In this document: positions 48,950 to 60,081 of the stretch, in pieces
Numbering within the stretch: position 1 is the stretch's first letter
How the letters are laid out: each line of letters begins with the position of its first letter
Source: Ricinus communis
Taxonomy: Eukaryota; Streptophyta; Magnoliopsida; Malpighiales; Euphorbiaceae
NCBI RefSeq assembly: GCF_019578655.1
Contig: NC_063262.1
Location: forward strand, 17,615,582 to 17,679,581
Direction: 5' to 3'
DNA length: 64,000 bases
Translations under genes and position numbers: made by a program
The notes under the pieces: generated by a model
The model's input: the letters and a program-made list of their open reading frames with translations, nothing else
Told to the model about the DNA's origin: nothing
The model's database searches: none

Positions 48950-49660
48950 TGCAGGGCGAAATTGTTGTAATTAAAAAAGTTGAGGGACCAAAAAGTAAGA
49001 AAGAAAAATACACGGACCTAATGTCGATATTGGAAGGAAAGAAAGAAGAAAAGAAAAGAAAGGAAGAGAAGAGGGGGGAGGAAGGAGACGTCGGAGAAGA
49101 AGAAGAAGGAGGCTCGCTGCCGTCCATGGCAACCGGAGAAAGAGTCCTTCGATGGCCAAGGGTCTTGGCGCCAGTAGTTTAGCAATGGAAAAAAAGAGGA
49201 AGCATTGTGGTCACGGCTGCTCGGCCGATTCCGACGTCCTTTGGCGACGAGGTCGGTCTTGTTTTGACCGGTGAGTTGAGGGCTTCCTTTTGGTGGCAGC
49301 GGCGTCGCCTTTGGTGGCTGGAGGAGGGAGTTCTGGTGAAATAGGTGGCAACCGCATTTTCCGGCGAGCTCTAGTAGAGGATGGATGATCAGAGGACATA
49401 TCCCGACTCTCCTCAGCTCAAGCTTCGCAATGACACCAGTTTCATGGCGATCAGACTCGGTTTGTAAATCGACGGTCGAGATCGTTCGTAAATCTCTTCG
49501 AATGATCGGGGGTCGAATCAGAAAATTGGAAGCGGGGATCGTCATCAAGGCGTCGTTTCGAGTCCGTTGGTGTGTTCGGATCTTCGATCGGACTCCGGCG
49601 GCTGGAGGCGAGTCAACCGAGCGATCAAGCGTCTCGGTAATTTTCTCTAGCCGTTGATTT
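48950..49660. other. GC-rich block within the solo LTR
   Basis: Purine-rich then GC-rich sequence (gtcggagaagaagaagaagg, later tcatggcgatcagactcgg) with overlapping frames on both strands (up to 176 residues on the minus strand). None has a recognisable domain, so these are regarded as chance frames in an LTR leader. Confidence 0.6.
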
Positions 49661-50393
49661 AAGAGTTCTTTGATTTAATTTATGCTTATTGATTTGTATT
49701 GAGTATTAGATTATATTTGTGAGTCAAAAATAATTATTTGTCGTACTGCCTGCCAGTCGTGATTCTATGATATGTGGGGGAGTCGGGAAAAATAGTGAAG
49801 TCTTGGGGACCTGACTCCCGTTGTATTAAATTGTTGAATATTTAAAGTGTTTTTCTGGCAGGTCCTAGACCTGTTTTACGGGGAGTAGACGTCCATGTTT
49901 TAGGGGAGGTTCTGCCGAATTTTCGGTAGAATTTACCCGAGTCATGATTCTTAGACAGTCAGTCCTAAGAATCTAGACCTAGGGTTAATGGTCAATTCTT
50001 CAGCGTTATTGATAAATTATTTTCCGTGACTAGATAATCTGTCTGTTCGGCTCGCTCCAACCGAGGCACCGGAGCAGAGCTAGGAGGTCGCCAAAGCTGT
50101 GAGTTAAAGTCATATATCGATTATGCACGTGTCATGCATAAATATTTGATTTGCTACCGTGATTATTTTATTGCAAGTTCAAATTATTCATTTAATTATT
50201 ATTCATTTGTATCATGCTTTTGATTACTATTCATTTATATATCATTTCCTTTATCATTGATTTTATTATTGCATTATGACACGGGATGGGACGACAGTAG
50301 AACATATTGGTTTGATGAGTGTACCGGTATAAATCCGTGAGTGATGGAAAAGGAGAAAAATGGTAAATTTAAAAGGAAAGTTTAGAACTTGCC

Positions 50394-50652
50394 CTGGTCG
50401 AGCATCGCTCTCTGGGCTTAGTAGAGTATGGTTGCCGGAGTAAAGGTCCTTGGTCGAGCATTACTCTTTGGGCGCCGGCTTATTTAGAAACCTAAGTAAC
50501 CAGACTAGAGGTAAGGTCCCCGGTCGAGCTTCGCTCTCTGGGCGCCAGTCTTATTAGAATAAGAGAGCCGAAAGGCTAAGGCTGATAGTGAACATTAAGT
50601 GACTGGACTGGAGTTAAGGACCCTGGTCGAGCTTCGCTTTCTAGGCGCCAGT
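50394..50652. repeat. Four spaced copies of a 27-bp motif in the solo LTR
   Basis: The motif cctggtcgagcttcgctctc followed by tgggcgcca recurs starting at about 50393, 50449, 50519 and 50621 (spacing 56, 70 and 102 bases). The larger spacers also share related sequence. Confidence 0.8.
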
Positions 50653-51290
50653 TCTGTTAGAATGAGAGAGTCGAGATGTTAGAGTTGAGATTAGTCGAGA
50701 TGTCAATGTTGAGGTTGACCGAGATGTTAGTGTTGGGATTAGTGTTCTACTGTAGTACTTCGTCCCGTTATGTGTGAAAATTATAGTATTCAAGCATGAC
50801 ATGACACATTTATTTTTGCATGACTTAGTATTTATTTCAAATTAAATAAATGTATTATTAAAGTGTTTGCAGCTGTTTTTAGATATATGATTTTAACTCA
50901 CTCTCGAGACTGACAGTCTCAATTTTACTGTTTTTCAGATCCGTGACTGTTAGTTTTTTCCGTGACCCTTATCTAGTAACCTAACTCTTTCATCATCGGG
51001 TGGTGTATTTGATTTGGTATGTTAATTTGTAAATCTTAGATTCTCCGCGGTTGAAATAGTAGATGTATCAATTGTAATGCTTTGTAGTTTCGGGTCTAAT
51101 CTAATTCTTTTAGCATACCGAATTAATTGTATAAATTTAATGGTTACGAAATTGTGAAATCAATAATATTAAATGAGATGAGATTTATTTAAGTCGGTGA
51201 GTGTCAGGCTTACTATGGGATTCGGTGGCCTTACGCCTACCCATTCCCTAGTGCCGGTCATAGGCCCACAGATGGGGTCGTGATAGCTTG

Positions 51291-51890
51291 GGTATCTGAT
51301 CTTCTTTTTCCTGATGGATCTTGGAATGAGAATCTTATCATACATGTCTTTGGCTATTCTCAATACTCCTAGACCAAGTTTCCACTGTCTGAATCGCATG
51401 TGTTGGCATTTTGATAAGAAACTAGATATTCGGTTAAGAGTGGTTTGGGTTGGTTCCTTTGATGTATCTTATGCTACCTCATCTTCTTCTTTGAGGGTGG
51501 AATGGTGGTGGAGATTCCTCTAGAACTTGAGCGTCCCGCCGAAAATCAGGATCTTTCTTTGGCGCTTTTATAATGATATTTTATCGTCTAATATGGCCTT
51601 AATTAACCATCATGTCCTTTCCTTTCCCCCTTGTGTTTGATATCGTTATGGCTTTTAGAGCTCTTGTCGTGCAATGTTTTCTTGCCCTTTCTCTATTGAC
51701 ATTTAGTTGAATAGATCTTTTTATGATCTTGTTTGCAAGCTTAGACATGATTCTTTATTGGAGGCTTTATGGATGGTTAGAGAGCAGCTGGACTAGAAGA
51801 AATAATATGATTCATGGTGGCAATTTCGTGGAGGCATGTACAGTTTACAAATGGGCGAAGGCCTTTTTGCAAAATTATGCTACTGCTTTG
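51291..51890 (+). pseudogene. LINE ORF2 remnant: zinc-finger region
   Basis: VSDLLFPDGSWNENLIIHVF, a degraded zf-RVT part and, at the end, VYKWAKAFLQNYATAL. The latter continues directly with ASFTPKVDNYDEKG after the copia-3 insertion. Confidence 0.75.
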
Positions 51891-52654
51891 TGTTGGGTTT
51901 TTTTTTCTTTCTTTGTTTTTTTTGACCCATGAGGAAAGCCCAACCATTGAGCATATTAAAGTCTTATTTAGACTTTCTATTTTGGGAGCATATTATTATA
52001 AAATCGTCTAGGGCTAGGGTTTTTTTTTTTTTTTTACCAAGACTTCATATATTAAAAGAAAAGAGAGAGGTGAAGAGAGGAGAATACACAGCAGCAGAAA
52101 AGTTCCGTTTCCCATAGATTGAACCGTTGGATCGTCGTAATTTTTGGACAGCAGCTACACAGCATCTGGGCCAATATTTTGGACGGTGGAGATCGGTTTT
52201 TGAGGTCCGGAGGTCGGGTTTCGTTGGTCTGGACAGTAGCTAATTTTCTGGTGATATATTTCTTATCTTGGCTCTATTTTGATTCCATACACCTTGATGT
52301 GCTTACTTCCAAGGATATGATGATTTTGTATGCCTCTAGTATTATCTAGAGAAGACTTTGTATTGCTCCTTTGATGATGATAGTGGATTTAAGCGGCCAA
52401 AATGGTCCCGTGGTTTTTCCCTAGTTTATAGGTTTTCCACGCTAAAATTTCGGTGTCTTTGTGTTGTTGTGTGCTTACTGTTTTAGCTCAATATCTTGGT
52501 GCATAGCAGTGATATTGTGTGTGTTCTAATTGCATTAAGAACATCCTATTTGTTTGCATCCTCGGGGTTCATTCAAGTTGGGAAAGTTTAGACAAACAGG
52601 ATATTAATTCCGGCGATTTATTTGTTTACCGTTTCAGGGTCGTTTTTCCCATCA
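51891..52654 (+). repeat. copia-3 5' LTR
   Basis: Starts tgttgggttt and ends tttttcccatca. A T run at about 52020-52036 differs in length from the other LTR. Confidence 0.95.
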
Positions 52655-52657
52655 AAT

Positions 52658-52673
52658 TGGTATCGAGCCCTGG
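52658..52673 (+). other. copia-3 primer-binding site
   Basis: The stretch tggtatcgagccctgg lies three bases inside the LTR and resembles the initiator-Met binding site tggtatcagagc with one base missing. Confidence 0.8.
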
Positions 52674-52702
52674 TTCTTCTATATTGGGTTAAACTTGTTT
52701 GA

Positions 52703-53500
52703 ATGATGGAAGCTAACACAAGTAGGATGATTAATTTGAATGGTTCTAATTATCATATTTGGAAAGGCAAGATGGAAGACCTACTTTATGTGAAGGATTA
52801 TTATTTGCCTGTGTTTAATACTGATAAACCTGAGAGTAAAACAGATGCAGAGTGGAATATTTTGCATAGACAGGTTTGTGGGTATATTCGTCAATGGGTT
52901 GATGATAATGTTTTGAACCATATCAGCGGAGAGACTCATGCTCGCACTTTGTGGAACAAGCTTGAACAGTTGTATGCTAGAAAGACCTAAACAATAAATT
53001 GTTCTTAATAAAACAGGATGATGAGCTTGAAATACCATGATGGAACTCCACATCGATCATTTGAATTCTTTCGGGGAATCATAAATCAACTTGCAGGAAT
53101 GGGTATCAAGTTTGAAGATGAGATACAAGGCTTGTGGCTCCTGGGCACTTTACCGGACTCATGGGAAACTTTTAGGACATCATTGTCCAACTCTGCAGCA
53201 GATGGTATTATCACCATGGAATTAGCTAAAGGCAGTGTTTTAAATGAAGAGATGAGAAGAAAGTCACAAGGTTCCTCTTCACATTCTGATGTCTTAGCTA
53301 CGGGAAAGCGGGGGAGAAGTCAGAGTAGAGGTCCAGGTAACAAAGGGAAGCATCGAAGTAAATCCAAAGGAAAGTTTGCTGATTTTGAATGCTATCATTG
53401 TGGTAGAAAAGGGCACACAATACGGTTCTGCAGGCAATTGAAAAAGGAGAAGAAGAAGAGCGATTACAGCAATCAAAAGAACCATAAGAAAGATGAGGAT
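52703..53500 (+). pseudogene. copia-3 gag
   Basis: ATG 52703 opens MMEANTSRMINLNGSNYHIW, followed by KMEDLLYVKDYYLPVF and LWNKLEQLYARKT, a typical Tnt1-type capsid. A TAA stop and frame change at about 52988-53018 interrupt it. It resumes with MMSLKYHDGTPHRSFEFFRG, LLGTLPDSWETFRTSLSNS and a zinc knuckle CYHCGRKGHTIRFC (CX2CX4HX4C). Apart from the single break the domain is complete. Confidence 0.88.
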
Positions 53501-53589
53501 GGTAATGGCAATGCTGAAGTTAACATTACTACCGATGAGTTCCTTATTTGTTCTGATCTTGATATGATCAATATTGCACATGATGATTC

Positions 53590-54860
53590 GAGCTGGGTTG
53601 TTGATAGTGGTGCTACATGTCATGTAACATCACAGAGGGATTTTTATTCATCTTATACTCCAGGTAACTTTGGTAATGTTAGGATGGGTAATAATGGACT
53701 ATCAAAGATTGCAGGCATCGGAGATATTTGTTTGAAGTTTGACACTGGGATAGAGTTGGTTTTACATAATGTAAAACATGTTCCAGATATGAGACTTAAT
53801 TTGATCTCCGCAGGCCTACTTGATGATGATGGTTACAGCAACAACTTTGGTAATGGAATATGGAAACTCACTTGTGGTTCTTTGATCGTGGCTAGAGGTA
53901 AAAGATGCTCAAAGTTGTACATGACACATCCGAAGATCTTCAAGGATAGGGTCAATGCTGTGGTGAATACTGACATGACTGATTTATGGCATAAGAGACT
54001 TGGTCACATGAGTGAAAAGGGGATGTCTCTTTTATTGAAGAGAAATGTGTTACCGGGTGTGGATGATATTCATCTAAAGAAGTGTTCTCACTGTTTGGCG
54101 TAAATGTAATGTGGTTTCCTTTAAGAGCCATCCTCCTTCCAGGAAGGAGAGTATACTTGATCTGGTGCACTCTGATGTTTGTGGTCCTATGAAGACTAGG
54201 ACACTTGGTGGTTGCTCCTACTTTGTCACATTCATTGATGATCACTCCAGAAAGGTATGGGTTTATACCTTGAAATCTAAAGAGCAAGTATTTGAAGTGT
54301 TTAAGCAGTTTCATGCCCTCGGTTGAGAGCCGGTCGGAAAGAAGCTTAAGTGTATTCGGACAGATAATGGAGGTGAATACATTGGCCCATTTGATGCTTA
54401 TTGTAGAGATCATGGTATTCGACATCAAAAGAGTCCTCCCAAGACACCACAGTTGAACGGATTAGCAGAGCGGATGAACAGAACTTTGATGGAGCATGTC
54501 GGGATGTTTGTTGTCACATGCAGTACGCCAAGTTCATTCCGGGAGAAGCTTTGAATACAGTCGGTACATGTTATTAATCTAACTCCTTGTGTTCCTTTGT
54601 CTTTTGATGTACCTGACAGGGTTTGGAGTGGCAAAGATGTTTCTTACGGTCACTTAAGGGTCTTTGGATGCAAAGCTTTTATGCACATTCCTAAAGATGA
54701 AAGATCAAAGCTTGATGTGAAGTCAAAACCATGTATTTTCTTGGGTTATGGCCAAGATGAGTTTGGTTACAGATTATATGATCCTGTCCACAAGAAACTT
54801 ATTCGAAGCCGAGATGTTGTGTTTGTTGAAGATCAGACCTTGAAAGATATTGAGAAGAAA
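53590..54860 (+). pseudogene. copia-3 protease and integrase
   Basis: The protease has SSWVVDSGATCHVTS (53590s). LWHKRLGHMSEKGM and CSHCLA give the zinc-binding part. The integrase core has LDLVHSDVCGPMKTRTLGG, FIDDHSRKVWVYTLKS, then IRTDNGGEY and ERMNRT. TAA at 54101-54103, TGA at about 54324 and a frameshift near 54500 disrupt it. The C-terminal part (54597-54860) with GHLRVFGCKAFMHIPKDERS is clean. Confidence 0.88.
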
Positions 54861-55139
54861 GAGACAGTTCCTCAACATAATGATGATATTACTGATTTAG
54901 ATCCAGTGCCTCCTCAGCATGTAGAACCACCTCTTGACGATGATGTTCAGAATGATGAACAATATGATACTGATGATATTGATGCTCCAGAACAGCCAGA
55001 GGTGGATGAAGAATTTCATTCAGAGATACCGGTACCAGACGTGCCACCATTTGTCCCACTTAGGCGGTCTACAAGAGATCGTCATCCTTCCACTCATTTT
55101 TCAGCTAATGAGTATGTCTTACTCACTGATGGGGGAGAG

Positions 55140-56682
55140 CCTGAGTGTTATGCAGAGGCCATGGAAGTGGGTTGAAGCCATGCAAGATGAGATGAATTCC
55201 TTACATGAGAATAATACTTTTGAGTTGGTGAAGTTGCCTAAAGGCAAGAGAGCTTTGAAGAACAAGTGGGTCTACAAAGTGAAGATCAAGAGCACACCGC
55301 ACAACCTAGGTACAAGGCTAGATTGGTGGTCAAAGGGTTCGATCAGAAAGGGTATTGACTTTGATGAGATTTTCTCTCCGGTCGTGAAGATGGGATCTAT
55401 TCGTGTTGTTCTTGGTTTGGCAGCCAGCCTTGATCTTGAGGTTGAACAGATGGATGTCAAAACAGCTTTTCTTCATGGTGACTTGGATAAAGAAATCTAC
55501 ATGGAGCAACCTGAAGGTTTTCAGGTTAAGGGAAAAGAAGGCTATGTGTGTAGACTTCAAAGAGTCTTTATGGGTCAAGCAAGCACCAAGACAAAGGTAC
55601 AAGAAGTTTGAGTCAGTTATGGGGGAGCAAAATTACCGAAAGACTACTTTAGACCATTGTGTTTTCTTCTAGAGGTTTGGTGATGATGATTTCATCATTT
55701 TATTGTTATATGTTGATGACATGTTAATTGTTGGCAAGAATGCGGAAAGAATTACTCAAATTTGAAGATACAATTGAGCAAGTCTTTTGCTATGAAAGAC
55801 TTGGGGCCAGCAAAACATATTCTTGGCATTCGGATCACTCGAGATAGAGCTTTGAAAAAGCTACACATGTCACAGGAGCAATACATCGAGAAGGTGCTTC
55901 GCAGATTCAACATGGATAAAGCTAAAGAGGTTAGTTCTCCTCTTACTACTAACTTCAGGTTGACAAATAAAGATTGTCCATCTTCTGAGAAGAAGATTGA
56001 AGAGATGGATAGAGTCCCTTATGCCTCAACTGTAGGGAGCTTGATGTATGCTATGGTGTGCACACGACCTGATATTGCTCATGCAGTAGGTGTTGTTAGT
56101 CGTTTTCTGTCAAATCCAGGTAAGAAGCATTGGGAAGCAATGAAGTGGATTCTCAGATATCTACGTGGTACTTCCAAATTAGGTATAACATTTGAAAATG
56201 GAAAGCCGATACTTGTTGGTTATATTGATTCTGATATGGCAGGAAATAAGGACAACATGAAATCCACTTCTGGATATTTGATGACTTTTGCAAGGGGAGC
56301 TGTGTTATGGCAATCGAGACTGCAAAAGTGTGTGGTTTTATCCACCACCGAGGCTGAGTATGTGGCTGCAACAGAAGCGTGTAAGGAGCTATTATGGCTC
56401 AAAAGATTTATGCAAGAGATTGGCTTTGTGCAACAGCACTACGTGGTTCTTTGTGATAATCAAAGTACTATTCACCTTGCTAAAAATTCTATGTTTCACA
56501 AACGAACCAAGCATATTGATGTGAGGTATCATTGGATTAGAGATGCACTTGAAGACAAACTATTTGAACTTGATAAAGTTCATACTGATGATAATGGTGC
56601 CGATATGTTGACAAAGGTTCTAGCAAGGGAAAAGTTGAAGGTATGTTGCTCCATCGCTGGTATGGCGAACTCTTCCTCATAA
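55140..56682 (+). pseudogene. copia-3 reverse transcriptase and RNase H
   Basis: RT motifs: WVEAMQDEMNSLHENNTFEL, RALKNKWVYKVK, VEQMDVKTAFLHGDLDKEIY and LLLYVDDMLIVGKN. RNase H occupies a clean frame at 55762-56682 with DLGPAKHILGIRI, TRPDIAHAVGVVSRF, DSDMAGNKDNMKSTSGY, LSTTEAEYVAATEA and TKHIDVRYHWIRDAL. Breaks lie near 55170, 55300 (two compensating shifts), 55565, 55672 (TAG) and 55750. Confidence 0.9.
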
Positions 56683-56684
56683 GT

Positions 56685-56698
56685 CAAAAAGGGGGAGA
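56685..56698 (+). other. copia-3 polypurine tract
   Basis: The tract aaaaagggggaga lies just in front of the 3' LTR. Confidence 0.85.
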
Positions 56699-56700
56699 TT

Positions 56701-57459
56701 TGTTGGGTTTTTTTTTCTTTCTTTGTTTTTTTTGACCCATGAGGAAAGCCCAACCATTGAGCATATTAAAGTCTTATTTAGACTTTCTATTTTGGAAGCA
56801 TATTATTATAAAATCGTCTAGGGCTAGGGTTTTTTTTTTTTTTTACCAAGACTTCATATATTAAAAGAAAAGAGAGAGGTGAAGAGAGGAGAATACACAG
56901 CAGCAGAAAAGTTCCGTTTCCCGTAGATTGAACCGTTGGATCGTCGTGATTTTTGGACAGCAGCTACACAGCATCTGGGCCAATATTTTGGACGGTGGAG
57001 ATCGGTTTTTGAGGTCCGGAGGTCGGGTTTCGTTGGTCTGGACAGTAGCTAATTTTCTGGTGATATATTTCTTATCTTGGCTCTATTTTGATTCCATACA
57101 CCTTGATGTGCTTACTTCCAAGGATATGATGATTTTGTATGCCTCTAGTATTATCTAGAGAAGACTTTGTATTGCTCCTTTGATGATGATAGTGGATTTA
57201 AGCGGCCAAAATGGTCCCGTGGTTTTTCCCTAGTTTATAGGTTTTCCACGCTAAAATTTCGGTGTCTTTGTGTTGTTGTGTGCTTACTGTTTTAGCTCAA
57301 TATCTTGGTGCATAGCAGTGATATTGTGTGTGTTCTAATTGCATTAAGAACATCCTATTTGTTTGCATCCTCGGGGTTCATTCAAGTTGGGAAAGTTTAG
57401 ACAAACAGATATTAATTCCGCATTTATTTGTTTACCGTTTGTGGCTGTTTTTCCCATCA
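56701..57459 (+). repeat. copia-3 3' LTR
   Basis: Nearly identical to 51891-52654. It ends tttttcccatca, followed by the duplication ctttg. Confidence 0.95.
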
Positions 57460-57464
57460 CTTTG

Positions 57465-58132
57465 GCAAGTTTTACACCCAAGGTTGATAATTATGATGAG
57501 AAAGGCAATGCAGGTAGTTAGCAGCCTCCCACTGTGGGGATTGTTAAACTCAATGCTGATGCTTCTTGGATCATGGAGACTTTTACTTGTGGTCTTGGTA
57601 CTATTATGCGAAATTCTAAAGGACTTTGCATGATGGCAAGTGCTAAGCGGTTGACCAATATCTCTTCAATTCTCCTTGCTGAGCTAGTGGTTATTAGGGA
57701 AGGACTTTGTGTTGCGTTGGATTGTTGTTTTACAAACATTTAGGTGGAATCAGTTTGCTTGGAGGCCATTAATATGATCAATGATGGTCAAACAATTTAC
57801 TCTAATTTTAGCCTAATTCTTGAGGATATCTCTACAATAGCTTCTCTTTTTCATGTTGTTAGCTTTGTTTTTGCTGGAAGAACTTGTAATTTGGTTGCAC
57901 ATTGTTTAGTTAAGTTTGGGATTGGTTTAGGCTTTTGAACAAGTTTGGCTTGAGGATGAATCCCCATCGTGAATTTGTCACCTTATGTTGGCAGATATGC
58001 CTTGATAGTAGTACTTGTTTGGCATTAGCTTTGGGAGTACTCTTTTTCTCTTTCAAGATTTTTTCCTTAGAATTTTTCTTAAAAGATTTTTAATGAGGCT
58101 TCCTGGCTAAGGTGGGTGTTCTCTCAAAAAAA
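57465..58132 (+). pseudogene. LINE RNase H end and A-rich tail
   Basis: PPTVGIVKLNADASWIMETF, GLGTIMRNSKGLCMMASAKR, LLAELVVIREGLCVALDCCF, then after a TAG VESVCLEAINMINDG and AGRTCNLVAHCLVKFG. This is the RVT_3-type RNase H with its D, E and D residues. The element ends in ggtgttctctcaaaaaaa before the 18-bp duplication. Confidence 0.88.
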
Positions 58133-58150
58133 ATATGTTAAATACTAACT

Positions 58151-59086
58151 AGTATTAAAGGGATATACAACAGAGTAACTTTCCCCCAACTTAATATATT
58201 TTTTTGTATAATGAAAATTAATAGATATTTAGTACTCCTTTCACAATATTAATTTTTTTTTTAATTTTATCCTTATATTAGAATAGGTGTTATATATCCA
58301 ATGCAATATTATTATTTTTTTTAATTTTATCCTTATGTTAGAATAGGTGTAATAAATTTTGAAATATTTATAGAAGGATAGTCTAAATTAGTTATATTTT
58401 TTCTATAATTAAATTCTATTAAATGCTTCCTTAATTCGAGTGAATTACTAAAAAAGTTCAATTTAAAGTGTTCAATTGCCTTATGTTTAAAACTCCTTTT
58501 TCTTTTCCAAAAATATTTTTTTTTATCCGGCCTCTATTTTTCTTTTAGGAATAATTATTTGAGAAAAGTACAGAAAGAAGTTTTGCCTTTGCATTTTTCA
58601 ATTTTAAGTATATATTTTCTTAAACAAATAACAATTTTATCCTTCAAGTTGTTAGCAAATTTTTAATATATACATTAATATCATTAATAACTAGCTTAAT
58701 ATCTGTTTTTTAGATGGAATTTATTTTACATAAATAAAATATTTAAATAAATTAAAATTAATATTATTAAAAATAAATTATTTAGATATAAATATAAAAT
58801 TGAACTTTTTAATATATAAAAAGTATTAAATTTTTAATCAAAATAAATAAATGATTATAAATTATTTTACAAATGGAAAATTCTATTATTTGAGAATTGT
58901 AAATTTTATAATACAATTTTAGAAATAGTTTTCTTTAAAACTTTCTTACTTATTTATACTTTAATTATATTTGAAGATGAAAATAGAAAATATAAATAAA
59001 AAATAATTATTAATAAATTGATTACAGTAATAAAATAGTCTAGTGCTAATTCTTTGGGTGGAAGTCATTTTATACGAATAAAATAA
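58151..59086. other. AT-rich intergenic DNA
   Basis: No gene seen. Contains the 60-bp tandem duplication listed separately. Confidence 0.5.
58244..58350. repeat. 60-bp tandem duplication
   Basis: The block caatatta, T run, taattttatccttatattag, aataggtgt at 58244-58290 recurs exactly 60 bases later at 58304-58350 with very few changes. Confidence 0.88.
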
Positions 59087-60081
59087 AGCTAAATACATAA
59101 ATGGGTTCCTGAACTTGTCTTGTTTTTGCAATTGGTCCCATGATCTCAATTTTAATTCAATTGAACTTCTCAATTCTATGGGTTATTAGTTTTAGACCTT
59201 CAATCACATATGTTATGCATTGTATATTTTATGCCATCTAAAAACACGTAAGTTTGAATAAAATAATAATATATTTAAAATATAAAACAACGACTAAATA
59301 CATAAATGGCCCCCTAAACTTGTCTCATTTTCATAATTGGTCCTCCGAAATCAACTTTGATTCAATTGGATCTTTCAACTTTACTGGTTGTTATTTTTAA
59401 ATCCTTCAATTACAGACATTAATGGCCTGTGTTTTATGCCATCTAAAAAATGCGTAAATTCAAATAAAATAATAATATATTTAAAATACAAAATAAGTAA
59501 ATAAAGTAAAAAGTAAAACATTAAGTTTTAGTTCTCAAATAAAACTTGTTGTTTTTTTATATCTATTAAATATTTCATTGCTATGGTTATTAGTGTGGGG
59601 CATAGCCTGTGAGAATAAAAGAAGAACTTAATGACAGAAAAATTGAAGGATTACAATGATTTATTTTAGTCTTTTGAAAAATATATTTTTGATTTTATTT
59701 AATAAAATAATTTTAATGTACAATAAATAATATATTAGAATTAATAAAATAAACTTTTCATAAGAGATTAATCTAAAGCGCTTAACTTCCGCTTGTGAAG
59801 GAATTAAATATACAACTCATAAAATTCACATGCGCAATTGAATCAAAGTTGAGTTTATGAGGTCAATTATGAAAAAAAGATAAGTTTGATAGTTTAATTA
59901 TGTATTTTGCCTATTATAAGTGACGTCTTTAGTGAGAATATTAATTTTTTATTACTACTATTAGTGGAGGAGTTAAAAATAACAACATATAAAATTGAGA
60001 AATCCAATTGAATCAAAATTGAGTTCGGAGGGTCAGTTGCAAAAACAGAACAAGTTCAAGGATCCATTTATACATTTAGCC
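59087..60081. mobile_element. TIR element with doubled arms
   Basis: The left end agctaaatacataaatggg and the reverse complement of the right end ggctaaatgtataaatggat match over about 120 bases. A second, inner pair of the same sequence lies at about 59287-59410 and 59815-59917. It is either one element whose arms are tandemly doubled or one copy nested in another. No coding capacity. No exact duplication of the target was found. Confidence 0.75.

Larger units (their letters stand above)
48310..51285 (+). mobile_element. Solo LTR of a large Ty3/gypsy element
   Basis: A 2976-bp segment begins tgtaatacccggaac and ends gggtcgtgata (TA in place of the usual CA). It is flanked by an exact 5-bp duplication gcttg (48305-48309 and 51286-51290). 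Removing it restores the LINE frame (RLNGNA joined to VSDLLFPDGSWNENL). It contains no gag or pol. The size and the tgtaatacccgg and gggtcgtgaca termini fit long-LTR chromoviruses of Del/Tekay type; that lineage call is inference. Plus strand is assumed from those ends. Confidence 0.88.
51891..57459 (+). mobile_element. Ty1/copia retrotransposon copia-3 (Tnt1/Tork-like), young
   Basis: LTRs at 51891-52654 (764 bp) and 56701-57459 (759 bp) differ at only a handful of bases plus length changes in T runs, roughly 98-99% identical by eye. The target duplication ctttg is exact (51886-51890 and 57460-57464). The primer-binding site and polypurine tract are present. The polyprotein reads gag-PR-IN-RT-RNase H in Tnt1 style. 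At least eight stops or frameshifts break it, so this copy is not autonomous. Confidence 0.95.
43565..58132 (+). mobile_element. LINE retrotransposon split by two nested insertions
   Basis: The LINE occupies 43565-48309, 51286-51890 and 57465-58132, about 6 kb in all. An 18-bp duplication, atatgttaaatactgact (43547-43564) and atatgttaaatactaact (58133-58150), matches at 17 positions. The right copy follows an A-rich tail. Protein similarity continues straight across both insertion sites. Order: 5' UTR, ORF1 with zinc knuckle, ORF2 with endonuclease, RT, the zinc-finger region and RNase H. Many stops show it is dead. Confidence 0.93.

Noticed and set aside
49018..49548. 176-residue minus-strand frame in the GC-rich block
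   Set aside because: It overlaps other frames on both strands, has no domain, and lies wholly inside the solo LTR, so it is treated as a chance frame.
52119..57158. Identical 76-residue frames at 52119-52349 and 56928-57158
   Set aside because: They are the same LTR sequence of copia-3 seen twice, not duplicated genes.
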